From assembly GCA_021828605.1 (NCBI GenBank), contig JAJZEG010000229.1:1-28283 (forward strand): a DNA stretch of 28,283 bases, read 5' to 3'. A program made the translations under genes and the position numbers. This stretch comes from Pseudomonadota bacterium. Its GTDB lineage: Bacteria > Pseudomonadota > Alphaproteobacteria > Acetobacterales > Acetobacteraceae. Below the pieces are notes generated by a model. It searched no databases. It saw only the letters and a list, made by a program, of their open reading frames with translations, and had not been told where the DNA came from. Shown here piece by piece: positions 1-7,218 of this stretch (position 1 is the stretch's first letter; each line of letters opens with the position of its first letter).

Positions 1-248
1 TCGGGCACTGGGCACTGTTGCTGTGCATCGCGGTCATGGGCATGGCGACCGCCTTCATCATGGTCGCCCAAAACTGGGCGCAAAGCCTGGTCTCGGCCAA
101 CCGGGCGACCATTATTTATAGCATGGAGCCGGTTTGGGCCGCCTTGATCGGCGCCAGCTTCGGCGAACATTTTTCGCCGCCGCAAATCCTCGGCGCCAGT
201 CTGATCATCGGCAGCGTCCTGCTCTCGCAATGGCGCCCCGCTGAATGA
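1..248 (+). CDS. DMT/EamA-family transporter, C-terminal end (5' partial)
   Basis: The reading frame is open from the left edge of the window, so the start lies upstream and only about 82 C-terminal residues are visible. They form two to three hydrophobic helices with the pattern of the last helices of an EamA-domain drug/metabolite exporter: an Ala/Gly-rich helix, then SMEPVWAALIGASFGE, then LGASLIIGSVLLSQW at the end. The S-x-E-P-V-x-A motif near the second-last helix is typical of this family. The family exports small metabolites through the inner membrane; the substrate cannot be told. It converges with the acyl-CoA ligase gene, with 38 bases between the two stops and no clear terminator hairpin. 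Confidence 0.8.
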   Translation, partial: GHWALLLCIAVMGMATAFIMVAQNWAQSLVSANRATIIYSMEPVWAALIGASFGEHFSPPQILGASLIIGSVLLSQWRPAE

Positions 249-286
249 TTTTTCGCGTGCCGGACGTTGCCCGCGCTGTGGCTTGA

Positions 287-1780
287 TCAGGTCGTTTGGT
301 GCCCATCCAGCAGGTGCTGACGGAGTGCGGCTTTCAGCAGCTTGCCCGCATTGTTGCGCGGCAGTTGGTCGAGAAGGGTGACATGTTTGGGGATTTTGTA
401 GCGCGCCAAACGCGGGGTGAGATAAGCGATAACACTCTCGGTGCTGCACGGCGTTGTCGCCAGAGGCACGATGAATAAATGCCCGACTTCGCCCCATTGC
501 GCATCGGGCACGCCGATGACGGCAGACTCGGCAAGACCCGGACAGGCGACTAACGCATTTTCAATTTCCGCCGGATAGATGTTTTCACCACCCGATATGA
601 TCAGGTCTTTTTTGCGGTCAATCAACCACAAAAAACCATGCTGATCCATTCGGCCCAAATCACCCGTGCGCAGCCAGCCATCTGCGGTCAGGGCCGCCTG
701 CGTTTCGGCGGGACGGCGCCAATAGCCGCTGGTAACGTTAGCGCCGCACACAATTACTTCTCCGATGCCGCCCGGTGGCGCCTCGTTGCCATTCTCATCG
801 ATAATTCGGAGGCTTATCGTCGGGGGAATCACGCCGACGGCGCCGGCATGACGCTCGATTGCGGCGGGGATGATCGGCATGCAACTAACGGTGCCGGTCT
901 CGCTCATGCCGAAGCCATCGGCAATCGGGATGCCATCGTGTAACCAGGCCGCGATTGACGCGGGAGCATGGGGCGCGCCGCCGGAAAATATTGCGGTCAG
1001 GCGTCGTAATTTGGTTGGATCGAACGATGGATCAGCGCGCAGCATCGCAGCCATTTGCGGGACGCAGAAATAATGGGTGACGCCCAAAGCGGGGTCGGCG
1101 AGCCGGGTCAGGGTGCGGGCTGGGACAAAACCATCCGAAATCAGCAAACTGCCGCCCTGCATCAAGGCCGGGCGAATATTCGCGACCAGACCAATCGTGT
1201 GAAACATTGGCGCGTCGCACAAAACCACGCTCTGCGCGGTCACTTGACCCAGCAGGGCAAAATTACGCCCTTGGGCTTCCAAATTACGTTCGGTTAGCAA
1301 AACGCCCTTCGGCTTGCCCGAGGTGCCCGAGGTGTAGAGAATAAGAGAGGGTTGGTCAGGATCGGCCCCGGAGGTCGTCGTGAAGGGCGCCGTGTTGCGC
1401 GCCAAATCGAGCAAAGCGGCGAGGGTGATGGCGTTGGTGTTAGCGTCGAAAGCGGGGTCACTGATCTGGAGTTTCGGCGCGGCATCCTCGATCAGCGCCT
1501 GAAGTTCAGGGGCGGCCAGTCGCCAGTTCAGCGGCACATAAATTGCCCCAAGCCGTGCGCAAGCGAGGTGCAGCATCACCAGTTCGGCGCAGTTTTTGGC
1601 GATCACCGTGATCCGATCACCAGCAGCGATGCCCGATAGCCGCAGCGCGGCATTCAAGCCTGCAATGGCCTGATCAAAAGCCGCATAGCTCCAAGTCTCG
1701 TCGGTCGCCAAATTGCGGGCGGCGATATGATCGGGTCGTAACCGAGCCTGGAGTGCGACGTAATCGGGCGCGCTAACCAT
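287..1780 (-). CDS. AMP-forming acyl-CoA ligase, probably hydroxycinnamate (feruloyl/coumaroyl)-CoA synthetase
   Basis: A 497-residue class I adenylate-forming enzyme of usual length. The ATP-binding P-loop LYTSGTSGKPKG lies near residues 149-160, the A5-type motif GFGMSETG near 290, the hinge motif WLRTGDLG near 367, and the catalytic C-terminal lysine is K480 in NAGKLLK. These enzymes activate a carboxylate with ATP and join it to CoA. The gene starts 14 bases downstream of the hydratase/lyase stop, so the two are one operon. With an Ech-type partner and a divergent MarR gene the likely substrate is ferulate, p-coumarate or a related phenylpropenoate (inference from context, since ligases of this family are hard to separate by sequence alone). 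A medium-chain or other aryl-CoA ligase is the alternative. Confidence 0.87.
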   Translation of the reverse strand: MVSAPDYVALQARLRPDHIAARNLATDETWSYAAFDQAIAGLNAALRLSGIAAGDRITVIAKNCAELVMLHLACARLGAIYVPLNWRLAAPELQALIEDAAPKLQISDPAFDANTNAITLAALLDLARNTAPFTTTSGADPDQPSLILYTSGTSGKPKGVLLTERNLEAQGRNFALLGQVTAQSVVLCDAPMFHTIGLVANIRPALMQGGSLLISDGFVPARTLTRLADPALGVTHYFCVPQMAAMLRADPSFDPTKLRRLTAIFSGGAPHAPASIAAWLHDGIPIADGFGMSETGTVSCMPIIPAAIERHAGAVGVIPPTISLRIIDENGNEAPPGGIGEVIVCGANVTSGYWRRPAETQAALTADGWLRTGDLGRMDQHGFLWLIDRKKDLIISGGENIYPAEIENALVACPGLAESAVIGVPDAQWGEVGHLFIVPLATTPCSTESVIAYLTPRLARYKIPKHVTLLDQLPRNNAGKLLKAALRQHLLDGHQTT

Positions 1781-1794
1781 TTGTCCGAGTTTCG

Positions 1795-2640
1795 TTAGGC
1801 TGATTTCTGCCGCGATTTATCGTACACGCCAAGCCCAGGCTTGTAACTTTTCTCGTCGATAAACTGACGGATCCCTTCCTTGCGCCCCTCATTATCGAAA
1901 CTATTCGCCGCTTCCTGGGCGCGCACCAGATAATCCTCGGCATTTTCATAGGTCATTTCGCCGACCCGACGCACTGCATCCTTGGTTGCTTTCAGCGCAA
2001 TCGGGTTTTTCGCGAGCAGCATCTCCGCCACCGCGATCACCCGATCGCGGAGTTGGGTTGCGGGAACCGCTTCATTGACCAGCTTCCAGGCGGCGGCCTT
2101 GCGGCCATCGATCAGCTCGCCGGTCATGGCGTGATACATCGCGTCGCGGTGAGCGAGCAATTCAACCACAACCTTGGTTGCCCCGCCGCCGGGCAGGATG
2201 CCCCAGTTGATTTCCGACAAGGCAAATTGCGCCTCCTCCGCCGCGAAAGCGAGATCGCAGCCGAACAGCGGCCCGTAGCCACCGCCGAAGCACCAGCCAT
2301 TGACCATCGCGATGGTTGGTTTCTGATACCAGCGCAGCCGCCGCCACCACCCGTAGCTTTCTTGTTGCGCGCGCCTTGTGCCGGCCAGCCCCTTAGCCTC
2401 GGTTTCGCGGAAATATTCCTTCAAATCCATCCCCGCCGACCAGGATTGACCCTCACCGGTAAGCACCAGCACGCCAACATCGGCGTGGAATTCAAGCAAA
2501 TCCAACACCTCCATCATCCGACGGTTCAGCGCCGGACTCATCGCATTGCGCTTCTCCGGCCGGTTGAAACGCACCCAGGCGATCCGGTCCTTAATCTCGA
2601 ACGCAACGGTTTCCTGCTCGGCGCGGTCGTCGGTCATCAT
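1795..2640 (-). CDS. ech: Hydroxycinnamoyl-CoA hydratase/lyase-type crotonase (vanillin/4-hydroxybenzaldehyde-forming)
   Basis: A 281-residue crotonase-fold protein close to Pseudomonas HCHL/Ech: it shares NRPEKRNAMSP (residues 26-36), AGMDLKEYFRE (69-79), KPTIAMVNGWCFGGG (107-121), SEINWGI (142-148) and the C-terminal DEKSYKPGL. E143, the essential glutamate of HCHL, is present. HCHL hydrates feruloyl- or p-coumaroyl-CoA and then cleaves it retro-aldol fashion to the aromatic aldehyde and acetyl-CoA. Two substrate-pocket residues of the Pseudomonas enzyme appear changed (S123 to Gly, Y239 to Val; alignment from memory), so specificity may differ. The ATG at 2640 has AAGGA about 5 bases upstream; a second ATG follows directly. 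It is the first gene of the operon with the CoA ligase. No vanillin dehydrogenase gene lies in the window. Confidence 0.82.
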   Translation of the reverse strand: MMTDDRAEQETVAFEIKDRIAWVRFNRPEKRNAMSPALNRRMMEVLDLLEFHADVGVLVLTGEGQSWSAGMDLKEYFRETEAKGLAGTRRAQQESYGWWRRLRWYQKPTIAMVNGWCFGGGYGPLFGCDLAFAAEEAQFALSEINWGILPGGGATKVVVELLAHRDAMYHAMTGELIDGRKAAAWKLVNEAVPATQLRDRVIAVAEMLLAKNPIALKATKDAVRRVGEMTYENAEDYLVRAQEAANSFDNEGRKEGIRQFIDEKSYKPGLGVYDKSRQKSA

Positions 2641-2687
2641 GGTTTCCTTGGTTCAAATCGCTCGACGACACGCAGCGCGCCACCGCG

Positions 2688-2716
2688 TTGCATCTCGCCA
2701 CATCATGCTATAAAAT
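2688..2716 (+). promoter_or_regulatory. Promoter of the MarR regulator gene
   Basis: TTGCAT (2688-2693) and TAAAAT (2711-2716) with a 17-base spacer make a good sigma-70 promoter on the plus strand. Its -10 box also lies in the palindrome 2705-2723, so the regulator would control itself and the divergent operon through one site. Transcription would begin near 2723, leaving a 5' leader of only about 12 to 27 bases before the candidate start codons. Confidence 0.55.
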
Positions 2717-2736
2717 ATAGCATTCAATAATGCTAT
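2705..2736. promoter_or_regulatory. MarR operator: perfect 19-bp palindrome plus a third half-site
   Basis: ATGCTATA-AAA-TATAGCAT (2705-2723) is a perfect inverted repeat with 8-base arms, and the half-site ATGCTAT recurs at 2730-2736. It lies between divergent genes and overlaps both -10 boxes, the usual position and form of a MarR-family operator. The known analogues (CouR, FerC) release DNA when they bind the hydroxycinnamoyl-CoA ester. Confidence 0.7.
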
Positions 2737-2742
2737 GGTCAA
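2714..2742 (-). promoter_or_regulatory. Promoter of the hydratase/lyase-ligase operon
   Basis: On the minus strand TTGACC (2737-2742) and TATATT (2714-2719) are separated by exactly 17 bases, five of six matches to each sigma-70 consensus box. The -10 box lies inside the palindrome at 2705-2723, and the -35 box overlaps the first possible ATG of the divergent MarR gene. A repressor bound to the palindrome would block this promoter. Confidence 0.65.
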
Positions 2743-3223
2743 TAACAGTATGAATAAATCCACGTCTGTTCCCGGCGATCCGGCATTGGAGGGTGATGAC
2801 CCGTTCGACCGGCTGCTGGGCTATCAAATTCGTCGGCTTTCGGTGCTGGTGATGGCCGATCTCGCTGCCGCTTTGGCGCCGCTCGGCATCAAGCCTGCGG
2901 CAGCCTCGATATTATTTGCCATCGCCGCGCAGGATGGTTTGACCCAGAGTGATATCGGGCGAATGCTGGGTATCCAGCGCGCCAATATGGCACCGCTGAT
3001 CGCGGGGATGATGCGGCAGGATTTGATCGAACGCGATGCGCTGGATGGTCGGTCGCAATCCTTGCGACTATCGGGGGCAGGGCAGGCCTTGCAGCAGGAG
3101 GCGTGGCGTCGGGTGCTTGCCCATGAGGATCGGCTATTCTCCGGCCTGACCGCCGATGACCGAGCAGCGCTCGGCGGTCAGATCCGCACCTTGTGGGAAC
3201 AACACGCGAAGGATCATGGATAA
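2735..3223 (+). CDS. MarR-family transcriptional regulator (CouR/FerC-like role)
   Basis: A 162-residue winged-helix protein of normal MarR length. The recognition region runs LTQSDIGRMLGIQRANMAPLI (about residues 69-89), followed by the wing with RDALDGRSQSLRLS, which carries the D-x-R-S signature. Helices at both ends would make the dimer interface. The ATG at 2735 lies within an operator half-site and has no Shine-Dalgarno sequence; the ATG at 2750 (157 residues) is an equally plausible start. It is divergent from the ligase/lyase operon, which in hydroxycinnamate degraders places a MarR repressor that senses the CoA thioester. The role is inferred from position and operator; the family call is firm. 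Confidence 0.88.
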   Translation: MVNNSMNKSTSVPGDPALEGDDPFDRLLGYQIRRLSVLVMADLAAALAPLGIKPAAASILFAIAAQDGLTQSDIGRMLGIQRANMAPLIAGMMRQDLIERDALDGRSQSLRLSGAGQALQQEAWRRVLAHEDRLFSGLTADDRAALGGQIRTLWEQHAKDHG

Positions 3224-3230
3224 GCAGCCC

Positions 3231-4181
3231 CTAAAATATTGAATTTCCGATAGGAGCAGAACCTTTTAGCCGCAAGGCTGCGCGGGCCTCGGCGGGGGTG
3301 GCGATTTCATGACCGAGGGCCTCGACAATCATCCGAATTTTGCTGACCTGCTGGGCGTTTGAGGTGGCAAGCTCACCTTTGGCGATATAGAGATTATCCT
3401 CAAGCCCGACCCGAACATTGCCGCCCATCATCGCGGCCTGGGTGGCGAAGGGGAGTTGCTGGCGGCCAGCGGCGAGCACCGACCAAACATAATCGGCGCC
3501 GAATAATTTATCAGCGGTGCGGCGCATGAAATGCAAATTGTCCCAATCGGCGCCGATGCCGCCCAGGATGCCGAAAATGGTTTGCACAAAAAATGGCGGG
3601 CGGATCAGCTTGCGGTCGACGAAATGAGCGAGGGTGTAGAGATGGCCGACATCGTAACATTCATGCTCAAAGCGCGTGCCGTGGGCATCGCCGAGGGTCT
3701 TGATGATTCGCTCAATATCGCGGAATGTGTTGCGGAAAATGAAATCATCGGTATTGCGCAAATAATCCTGTTCCCAGTCATGTTTCCAATTTTGATACCG
3801 ATCCGCCAGTTGGAAAATCCCGAAATTCATTGAGCCCATATTGAGCGAACACATTTCAGGCTTGACCAGCAGCGGCGCGGCCAGCCGGTCCTGCACCGTC
3901 ATGTTCAGGCCGCCGCCGGTGGTGATGTTCAAAATAGCATCGGTTTGTTGTTGGATCCGAGGCAGGAACTGCATGAAAATAGCCGGGTCGGGTGTGGGTT
4001 TCCCGGTGGCCGGATCACGCGCGTGCAAATGCAAAATTGCCGCACCCGCCTCAGCGGCTGCAACGGACTGTTCGACGATCTGATCAGGCGTGATCGGCAA
4101 CGCATCCGACATGGTCGGGGTGTGAATGCCGCCGGTGATCGCGCAGGTGATAATGATTTTGGCAGTCGCAGATCCGGTCAT
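3231..4181 (-). CDS. Beta-keto acid cleavage enzyme (BKACE, DUF849 family)
   Basis: From the ATG at 4181 (GGAG 7-8 bases upstream) the product has 316 residues; the frame is open to 4244, but that longer start would overlap the upstream gene by 38 bases and lacks homology. The metal motif HLHARD (H51, H53) and the later glutamate in VGLEDNLY (E261) are the three zinc ligands known for the BKACE family, and TGGG near 88-91 fits the substrate loop. BKACE enzymes condense a beta-keto acid with acetyl-CoA and split it into a new acyl-CoA and acetoacetate. It is the last gene of a five-gene unit, 25 bases after the dehydrogenase that could make its keto substrate. The substrate cannot be named. 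It converges with the MarR gene, with 7 bases between the stops. Confidence 0.9.
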   Translation of the reverse strand: MTGSATAKIIITCAITGGIHTPTMSDALPITPDQIVEQSVAAAEAGAAILHLHARDPATGKPTPDPAIFMQFLPRIQQQTDAILNITTGGGLNMTVQDRLAAPLLVKPEMCSLNMGSMNFGIFQLADRYQNWKHDWEQDYLRNTDDFIFRNTFRDIERIIKTLGDAHGTRFEHECYDVGHLYTLAHFVDRKLIRPPFFVQTIFGILGGIGADWDNLHFMRRTADKLFGADYVWSVLAAGRQQLPFATQAAMMGGNVRVGLEDNLYIAKGELATSNAQQVSKIRMIVEALGHEIATPAEARAALRLKGSAPIGNSIF

Positions 4182-4206
4182 GTCGGACTCCAAGGGCGCG
4201 GAAAAT

Positions 4207-5118
4207 TCATGATGATTGAGCGAGGGTCGCGCGCAGGCTGGCAAAGACGTGCGCTCTTAGCGCTGCTTGCTGATCATCGGTCCACGCGCGGAACCCCTGA
4301 CCGGTTTTCATCCCCAAATGACCATCGGCCACCAACTGCTCCAAATAGGGCGAGGGCGCAGGACGGTGATCGATTTCGGGTAAAATGGTGCGGTGAATCG
4401 CGAGCGTCAAATCGGTTCCGACCAGATCGGCATTTTCCAAAGGTCCAAGCACGCCCAGGCGCCGACCGAAACTCGCTTTGACCACAATATCCACCGTTTG
4501 CGCATCGCAAATGCCCTGCTCGACCAGGGCAATCGCCTCGCGCCAGAGCGCGTGCTGCAAGCGGTTGCCAATGAAACCCGGCACGTCCTTGCGCACGTGA
4601 ACCGGCGTTTTGCCAATCCGGCGATGCAGGTCGATTGTTTGGTCAATCACCAGCGGTGCGGTCCAGGGGGTGCCAATCACTTCAACTAACGGCACCAGAA
4701 AGGGCGGGTTCCACCAATGAGTGCCCAAGGCGCGTTCGGGGTGCGCCAAGCCACGCATAATTTCAGTGATCGGGATGACCGAGGTGTTGCTGGCCAAAAT
4801 TGCATCGGGCCGTGCGGCAGCCTCAATCCGATGAAACAGGTCGCGCTTGACCTCAAGGTTCTCGAGTGCGGCTTCGACGATATAATCAGCCGATGCCACT
4901 GCGGCAGCCAGATCAGCGGAGGGCTGGATGTGACGCAGCGCAGCCAAAGGCTGGTCAAGCTCGCGGAGATTGGCGGCGATGCGATCATGCAGCGTGGCCA
5001 GACTTGCCGCTGCGGGGTCGTATACCACGACATTGCAGCCCGCGAGCGCAAAAACCTGCGCGATCCCATGGCCCATCAGCCCGGCGCCGATGACCGCGAT
5101 TTGGGTCAGGTCACTCAT
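4207..5118 (-). CDS. 3-hydroxyacyl-CoA dehydrogenase-family NAD-dependent oxidoreductase
   Basis: 303 residues with the two-domain layout of the family. The N-terminal Rossmann motif is GAGLMGHGIA (11-20) with D34 after strand two, where it would bind NAD ribose. Catalytic residues of the fold are visible: S113 in SNTSV, H134 in GTHWWNPP, E146 in PLVEV and N185 in GFIGNRLQ. H134 is followed by WWNPP, not the FFNP of fatty-acid enzymes, suggesting a different, perhaps free-acid, substrate, as for carnitine or gulonate dehydrogenases of this superfamily. The start overlaps the SDR stop as ATGA, so translation is coupled. Paired with BKACE it probably oxidises a beta-hydroxy acid to the beta-keto acid that BKACE cleaves (inference). 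Confidence 0.88.
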   Translation of the reverse strand: MSDLTQIAVIGAGLMGHGIAQVFALAGCNVVVYDPAAASLATLHDRIAANLRELDQPLAALRHIQPSADLAAAVASADYIVEAALENLEVKRDLFHRIEAAARPDAILASNTSVIPITEIMRGLAHPERALGTHWWNPPFLVPLVEVIGTPWTAPLVIDQTIDLHRRIGKTPVHVRKDVPGFIGNRLQHALWREAIALVEQGICDAQTVDIVVKASFGRRLGVLGPLENADLVGTDLTLAIHRTILPEIDHRPAPSPYLEQLVADGHLGMKTGQGFRAWTDDQQAALRAHVFASLRATLAQSS

Positions 5119-5915
5119 CCTGCGGTATAGCCGCCATCGGCGTCGAGCGTGTGGCCGGTATAGAAACTTGATGCGTCCGACACCAGAAATAGTAACGGCC
5201 CTGCTAAATCGGCCGGTTCACCCAGTCGACCTTTGGGCACCCGCGCTAAAAAACCAGTGCGGGCGGCAATCGCCTTTTCGGTATCCTCGAACATCCAGGC
5301 GGTGAGTGCGGAGCGAAACACCGTGGGTGCGATGGCATTGACGGTGATGCCCGTCGGTCCCCATTCACAGCCCAGCGCGCGGGTGATGCCATCGACCGCC
5401 GCTTTCGAGGCACAATAGGCCGAGTAGCCCGCCGGATGGCCGAGCTTAGCGCGCGCCGATGACATCAGCACGATGCGCCCGCCCTCGCCTTGGTCGAGCA
5501 TTTGCGCCCCGGCGGCGCGCGCCATCAGCCAGCTGCCGGTGACGTTCGCCTGCATCACCCGCTCGAAACGTTCAGGCGACATCGCGGTGATTGGCGAGAC
5601 ATCATTCATCCCGGAGGCGACGACCAGAATATCGACCCGGCCATAATGCGCGACGGCATGGGCGATGATCGCGTTGCAATCGGCCTCGGTGTCGGGGCGC
5701 CGGCTGATGGTGGTTATCCGTCCGCCGGATTCGCTACAGGCCGCAGCGACGTCGGCGAGAGACGTCGCATTGCCCGCTGCTAACACCAGCTGCGCACCGG
5801 CGGCGGCCAGGACTTGCGCCGCCAGGGCGCCGAACGCGCCGGATGCGCCGGTGATCACCGCGACGCGACCGGTGATATCGAACAAGGAGAGCGGGTTGCG
5901 CGGGTCATGGGTCAT
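5115..5915 (-). CDS. SDR-family NAD(P)-dependent oxidoreductase
   Basis: 266 residues, a classical short-chain dehydrogenase. The cofactor loop is TGASGAFG (22-29), in which the glycines are shifted relative to the common TGxxxGIG. The NxxG-type segment VVASGM is near 98-103, the catalytic serine is S152 or S153, and Y167-x3-K171 is the active-site pair. The C-terminus LDADGGYTAG is typical of the FabG-like subgroup. No acidic residue clearly selects NAD over NADP. Both ends overlap the neighbouring genes by 4 bases, within one coupled operon. It probably oxidises or reduces a hydroxy/oxo intermediate of the same pathway; the actual substrate is unknown. Confidence 0.9.
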   Translation of the reverse strand: MTHDPRNPLSLFDITGRVAVITGASGAFGALAAQVLAAAGAQLVLAAGNATSLADVAAACSESGGRITTISRRPDTEADCNAIIAHAVAHYGRVDILVVASGMNDVSPITAMSPERFERVMQANVTGSWLMARAAGAQMLDQGEGGRIVLMSSARAKLGHPAGYSAYCASKAAVDGITRALGCEWGPTGITVNAIAPTVFRSALTAWMFEDTEKAIAARTGFLARVPKGRLGEPADLAGPLLFLVSDASSFYTGHTLDADGGYTAG

Positions 5916-6274
5916 GGGGCTGCGTAGGGCATGATGACGATCATGGTGGCGATCTCGTTGCCGGCATTGACAATATGGCGCACGGTATCGGGGCCGATGG
6001 TACAGGAATCGAGCGGGCCGAGTTCACTCACCACATCGCCCACCTGCACGGTGAGGCGACCGTTCAACACCACATAGACTTTCTCAAGCGGCGAGGCGTC
6101 GGGGCCAGCGCCACCGCCGGGCAGGAAATGCGACAGCCCAACCCAGAAATGTCCGGGACCGCCGGGTTCAAATCCTTGCAGGCGTAAGCCGCGCATATCG
6201 ACATGGTTCGGGGCCTGATAGGGTTTGGCGTCGACAAAACGCTTGATCAGCAATCCGGGGTTCGACGCGGTCAC
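5912..6274 (-). CDS. Small cupin-domain protein
   Basis: A 120-residue single-domain cupin. Motif 1 is degenerate: around SHFLPGGGAG to EKVYVVLNG (residues 48-75) the usual two histidines are missing, but the glutamate of EKVYVVLNGRLTVQVGD remains. Motif 2 is GPDTVRHIVNAG with its single histidine. With so few ligands it may bind metal weakly or serve as a binding or isomerase-like protein. The start is GTG, overlapping the cyclase stop as GTGA, and the stop overlaps the SDR start. Its role in the operon cannot be assigned from sequence. Confidence 0.82.
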   Translation of the reverse strand: MTASNPGLLIKRFVDAKPYQAPNHVDMRGLRLQGFEPGGPGHFWVGLSHFLPGGGAGPDASPLEKVYVVLNGRLTVQVGDVVSELGPLDSCTIGPDTVRHIVNAGNEIATMIVIMPYAAP

Positions 6275-7113
6275 AGCCTATGGCCCGCTTCGATCCGATA
6301 GGACTGGTGCGGATCCGTGATGGCGACCAGGCGAATGATGCACCCATCGCCACGGTCCCAGTTCCACGGAAAGAACGCGAAAGTCACCCGCTTGCCGGTT
6401 ACTGCATCCAGATCGCCGCCAACATTCTCGATCCCCAAAATACCGTTACTGAATAATTTGCGATGCACCGGCTCCCATTCGGGAAAATCCTGGTCCCAGC
6501 TGCGGCCGCCCGACCATTCGAGATATTCTTTGGCTAAGTGCGGCAGCAGCGGCCCGTTGCGATGCGGGCCGATAGCGGTTGCTAACGGATGGTCATTGGC
6601 CTGGGTATCATGACCGATGACCTTGACCTTTTTTTCGATAAACCAATCCGCCGCCGATGACACTAATCCTGGCGCATAGGCGAAATATTCCTCGTTATCT
6701 TCGTATTTTTTATGCCAGCCAGTATTAATAATCACCACGTCGCCGGGCCGCACGGACCGACCCGCCGCCGCTTCAAGATCGTCATAGGTGATCGATTCCC
6801 AACGGCGCTTAGGGATCGAAACCACGATTCCGCTGCCGAAAAAATGCGGCAACGGCACTTCATCAATGAATGGCGTGCCCGAAACCACATGCGCCGGGGC
6901 ATCGATATGGGTGCCATTATGCATGGTGGTGGTGATGCGCTGGGATAATACCCCGGATTTAGCCATGTAATGGACACGCTCGATTTGCACGTCGGGAAAA
7001 TACGGCCAGTTGGGAGTCTGGAATCCAAAGCGATGCGATAGATTATAGAAAGCGAGACCCATCGAATTATCGGTATTGGCTTCAAATTCAAGGCCGCGGA
7101 TGGTGATGGTCAT
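6271..7113 (-). CDS. Cyclase-family metal-dependent hydrolase (kynurenine formamidase/isatin hydrolase superfamily)
   Basis: The start is set at 7113, which has AGGA about 8 bases upstream; the frame is open to 7161, but that start would lie in the promoter/operator. The product has 280 residues. The family motif HNGTHIDAPAH spans H65-H75 and supplies metal ligands, with a further histidine in GHDTQANDHPLAT. Members hydrolyse amide or lactone-like bonds (N-formylkynurenine, isatin and others). It is the first gene of the five-gene operon and probably opens or hydrolyses the entry compound. The later part (EWSGGRSWDQDFPEW) does not identify a substrate for me. Confidence 0.87.
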   Translation of the reverse strand: MTITIRGLEFEANTDNSMGLAFYNLSHRFGFQTPNWPYFPDVQIERVHYMAKSGVLSQRITTTMHNGTHIDAPAHVVSGTPFIDEVPLPHFFGSGIVVSIPKRRWESITYDDLEAAAGRSVRPGDVVIINTGWHKKYEDNEEYFAYAPGLVSSAADWFIEKKVKVIGHDTQANDHPLATAIGPHRNGPLLPHLAKEYLEWSGGRSWDQDFPEWEPVHRKLFSNGILGIENVGGDLDAVTGKRVTFAFFPWNWDRGDGCIIRLVAITDPHQSYRIEAGHRL

Positions 7114-7146
7114 TGAACGATCCTGTTTCCTCGTCGCGGGTTTTAC

Positions 7147-7173
7147 TGTATCGCGATACAATATAGTTGTATC
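7147..7173. promoter_or_regulatory. Probable IclR operator: two interlocked inverted repeats
   Basis: TGTATCGCGATACA (7147-7160) is a perfect 14-base palindrome. Its right half is shared with a second perfect repeat, GATACAA-TATAG-TTGTATC (7155-7173). Three TGTATC-type half-sites are thus arrayed over and just downstream of the -10 box. The iclR gene lies immediately upstream, so it is the natural candidate to bind here. Confidence 0.65.
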
Positions 7174-7194
7174 ATATAGCGATTACGCGTGCAA
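7166..7194 (-). promoter_or_regulatory. Promoter of the five-gene cyclase-BKACE operon
   Basis: On the minus strand TTGCAC (7189-7194) and TACAAC (7166-7171) are 17 bases apart, each a four- to five-base match to the sigma-70 boxes. The -10 box is inside the inverted repeat at 7155-7173. The start codon lies about 45 bases downstream of the expected transcription start. Confidence 0.55.
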
Positions 7195-7218
7195 GGAAAA
7201 TCGGTTTGCTCGACCCGA

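Noticed and set aside
2053..2730. Long plus-strand frame (225 codons) opposite the hydratase/lyase gene
   Set aside because: It is antisense to a clear crotonase gene, has no domain pattern, is rich in Pro/Arg/His from antisense GC-rich codons and lacks a ribosome-binding site.
3224..3230. Bidirectional terminator between marR and BKACE gene
   Set aside because: The gap is 7 bases and I saw no stem-loop with a T-run around it.
4182..4244. Longer start for the BKACE gene
   Set aside because: It would overlap the dehydrogenase by 38 bases, and the added residues lack family similarity, while 4181 has a good ribosome-binding site.
4207..5118. L-carnitine dehydrogenase plus dehydrocarnitine cleavage as the role of the dehydrogenase/BKACE pair
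   Set aside because: The pair of families fits, but the active-site segment reads GTHWWNPP, not the sequence I associate with carnitine dehydrogenases, and no betaine or carnitine transport or thioesterase gene is nearby.
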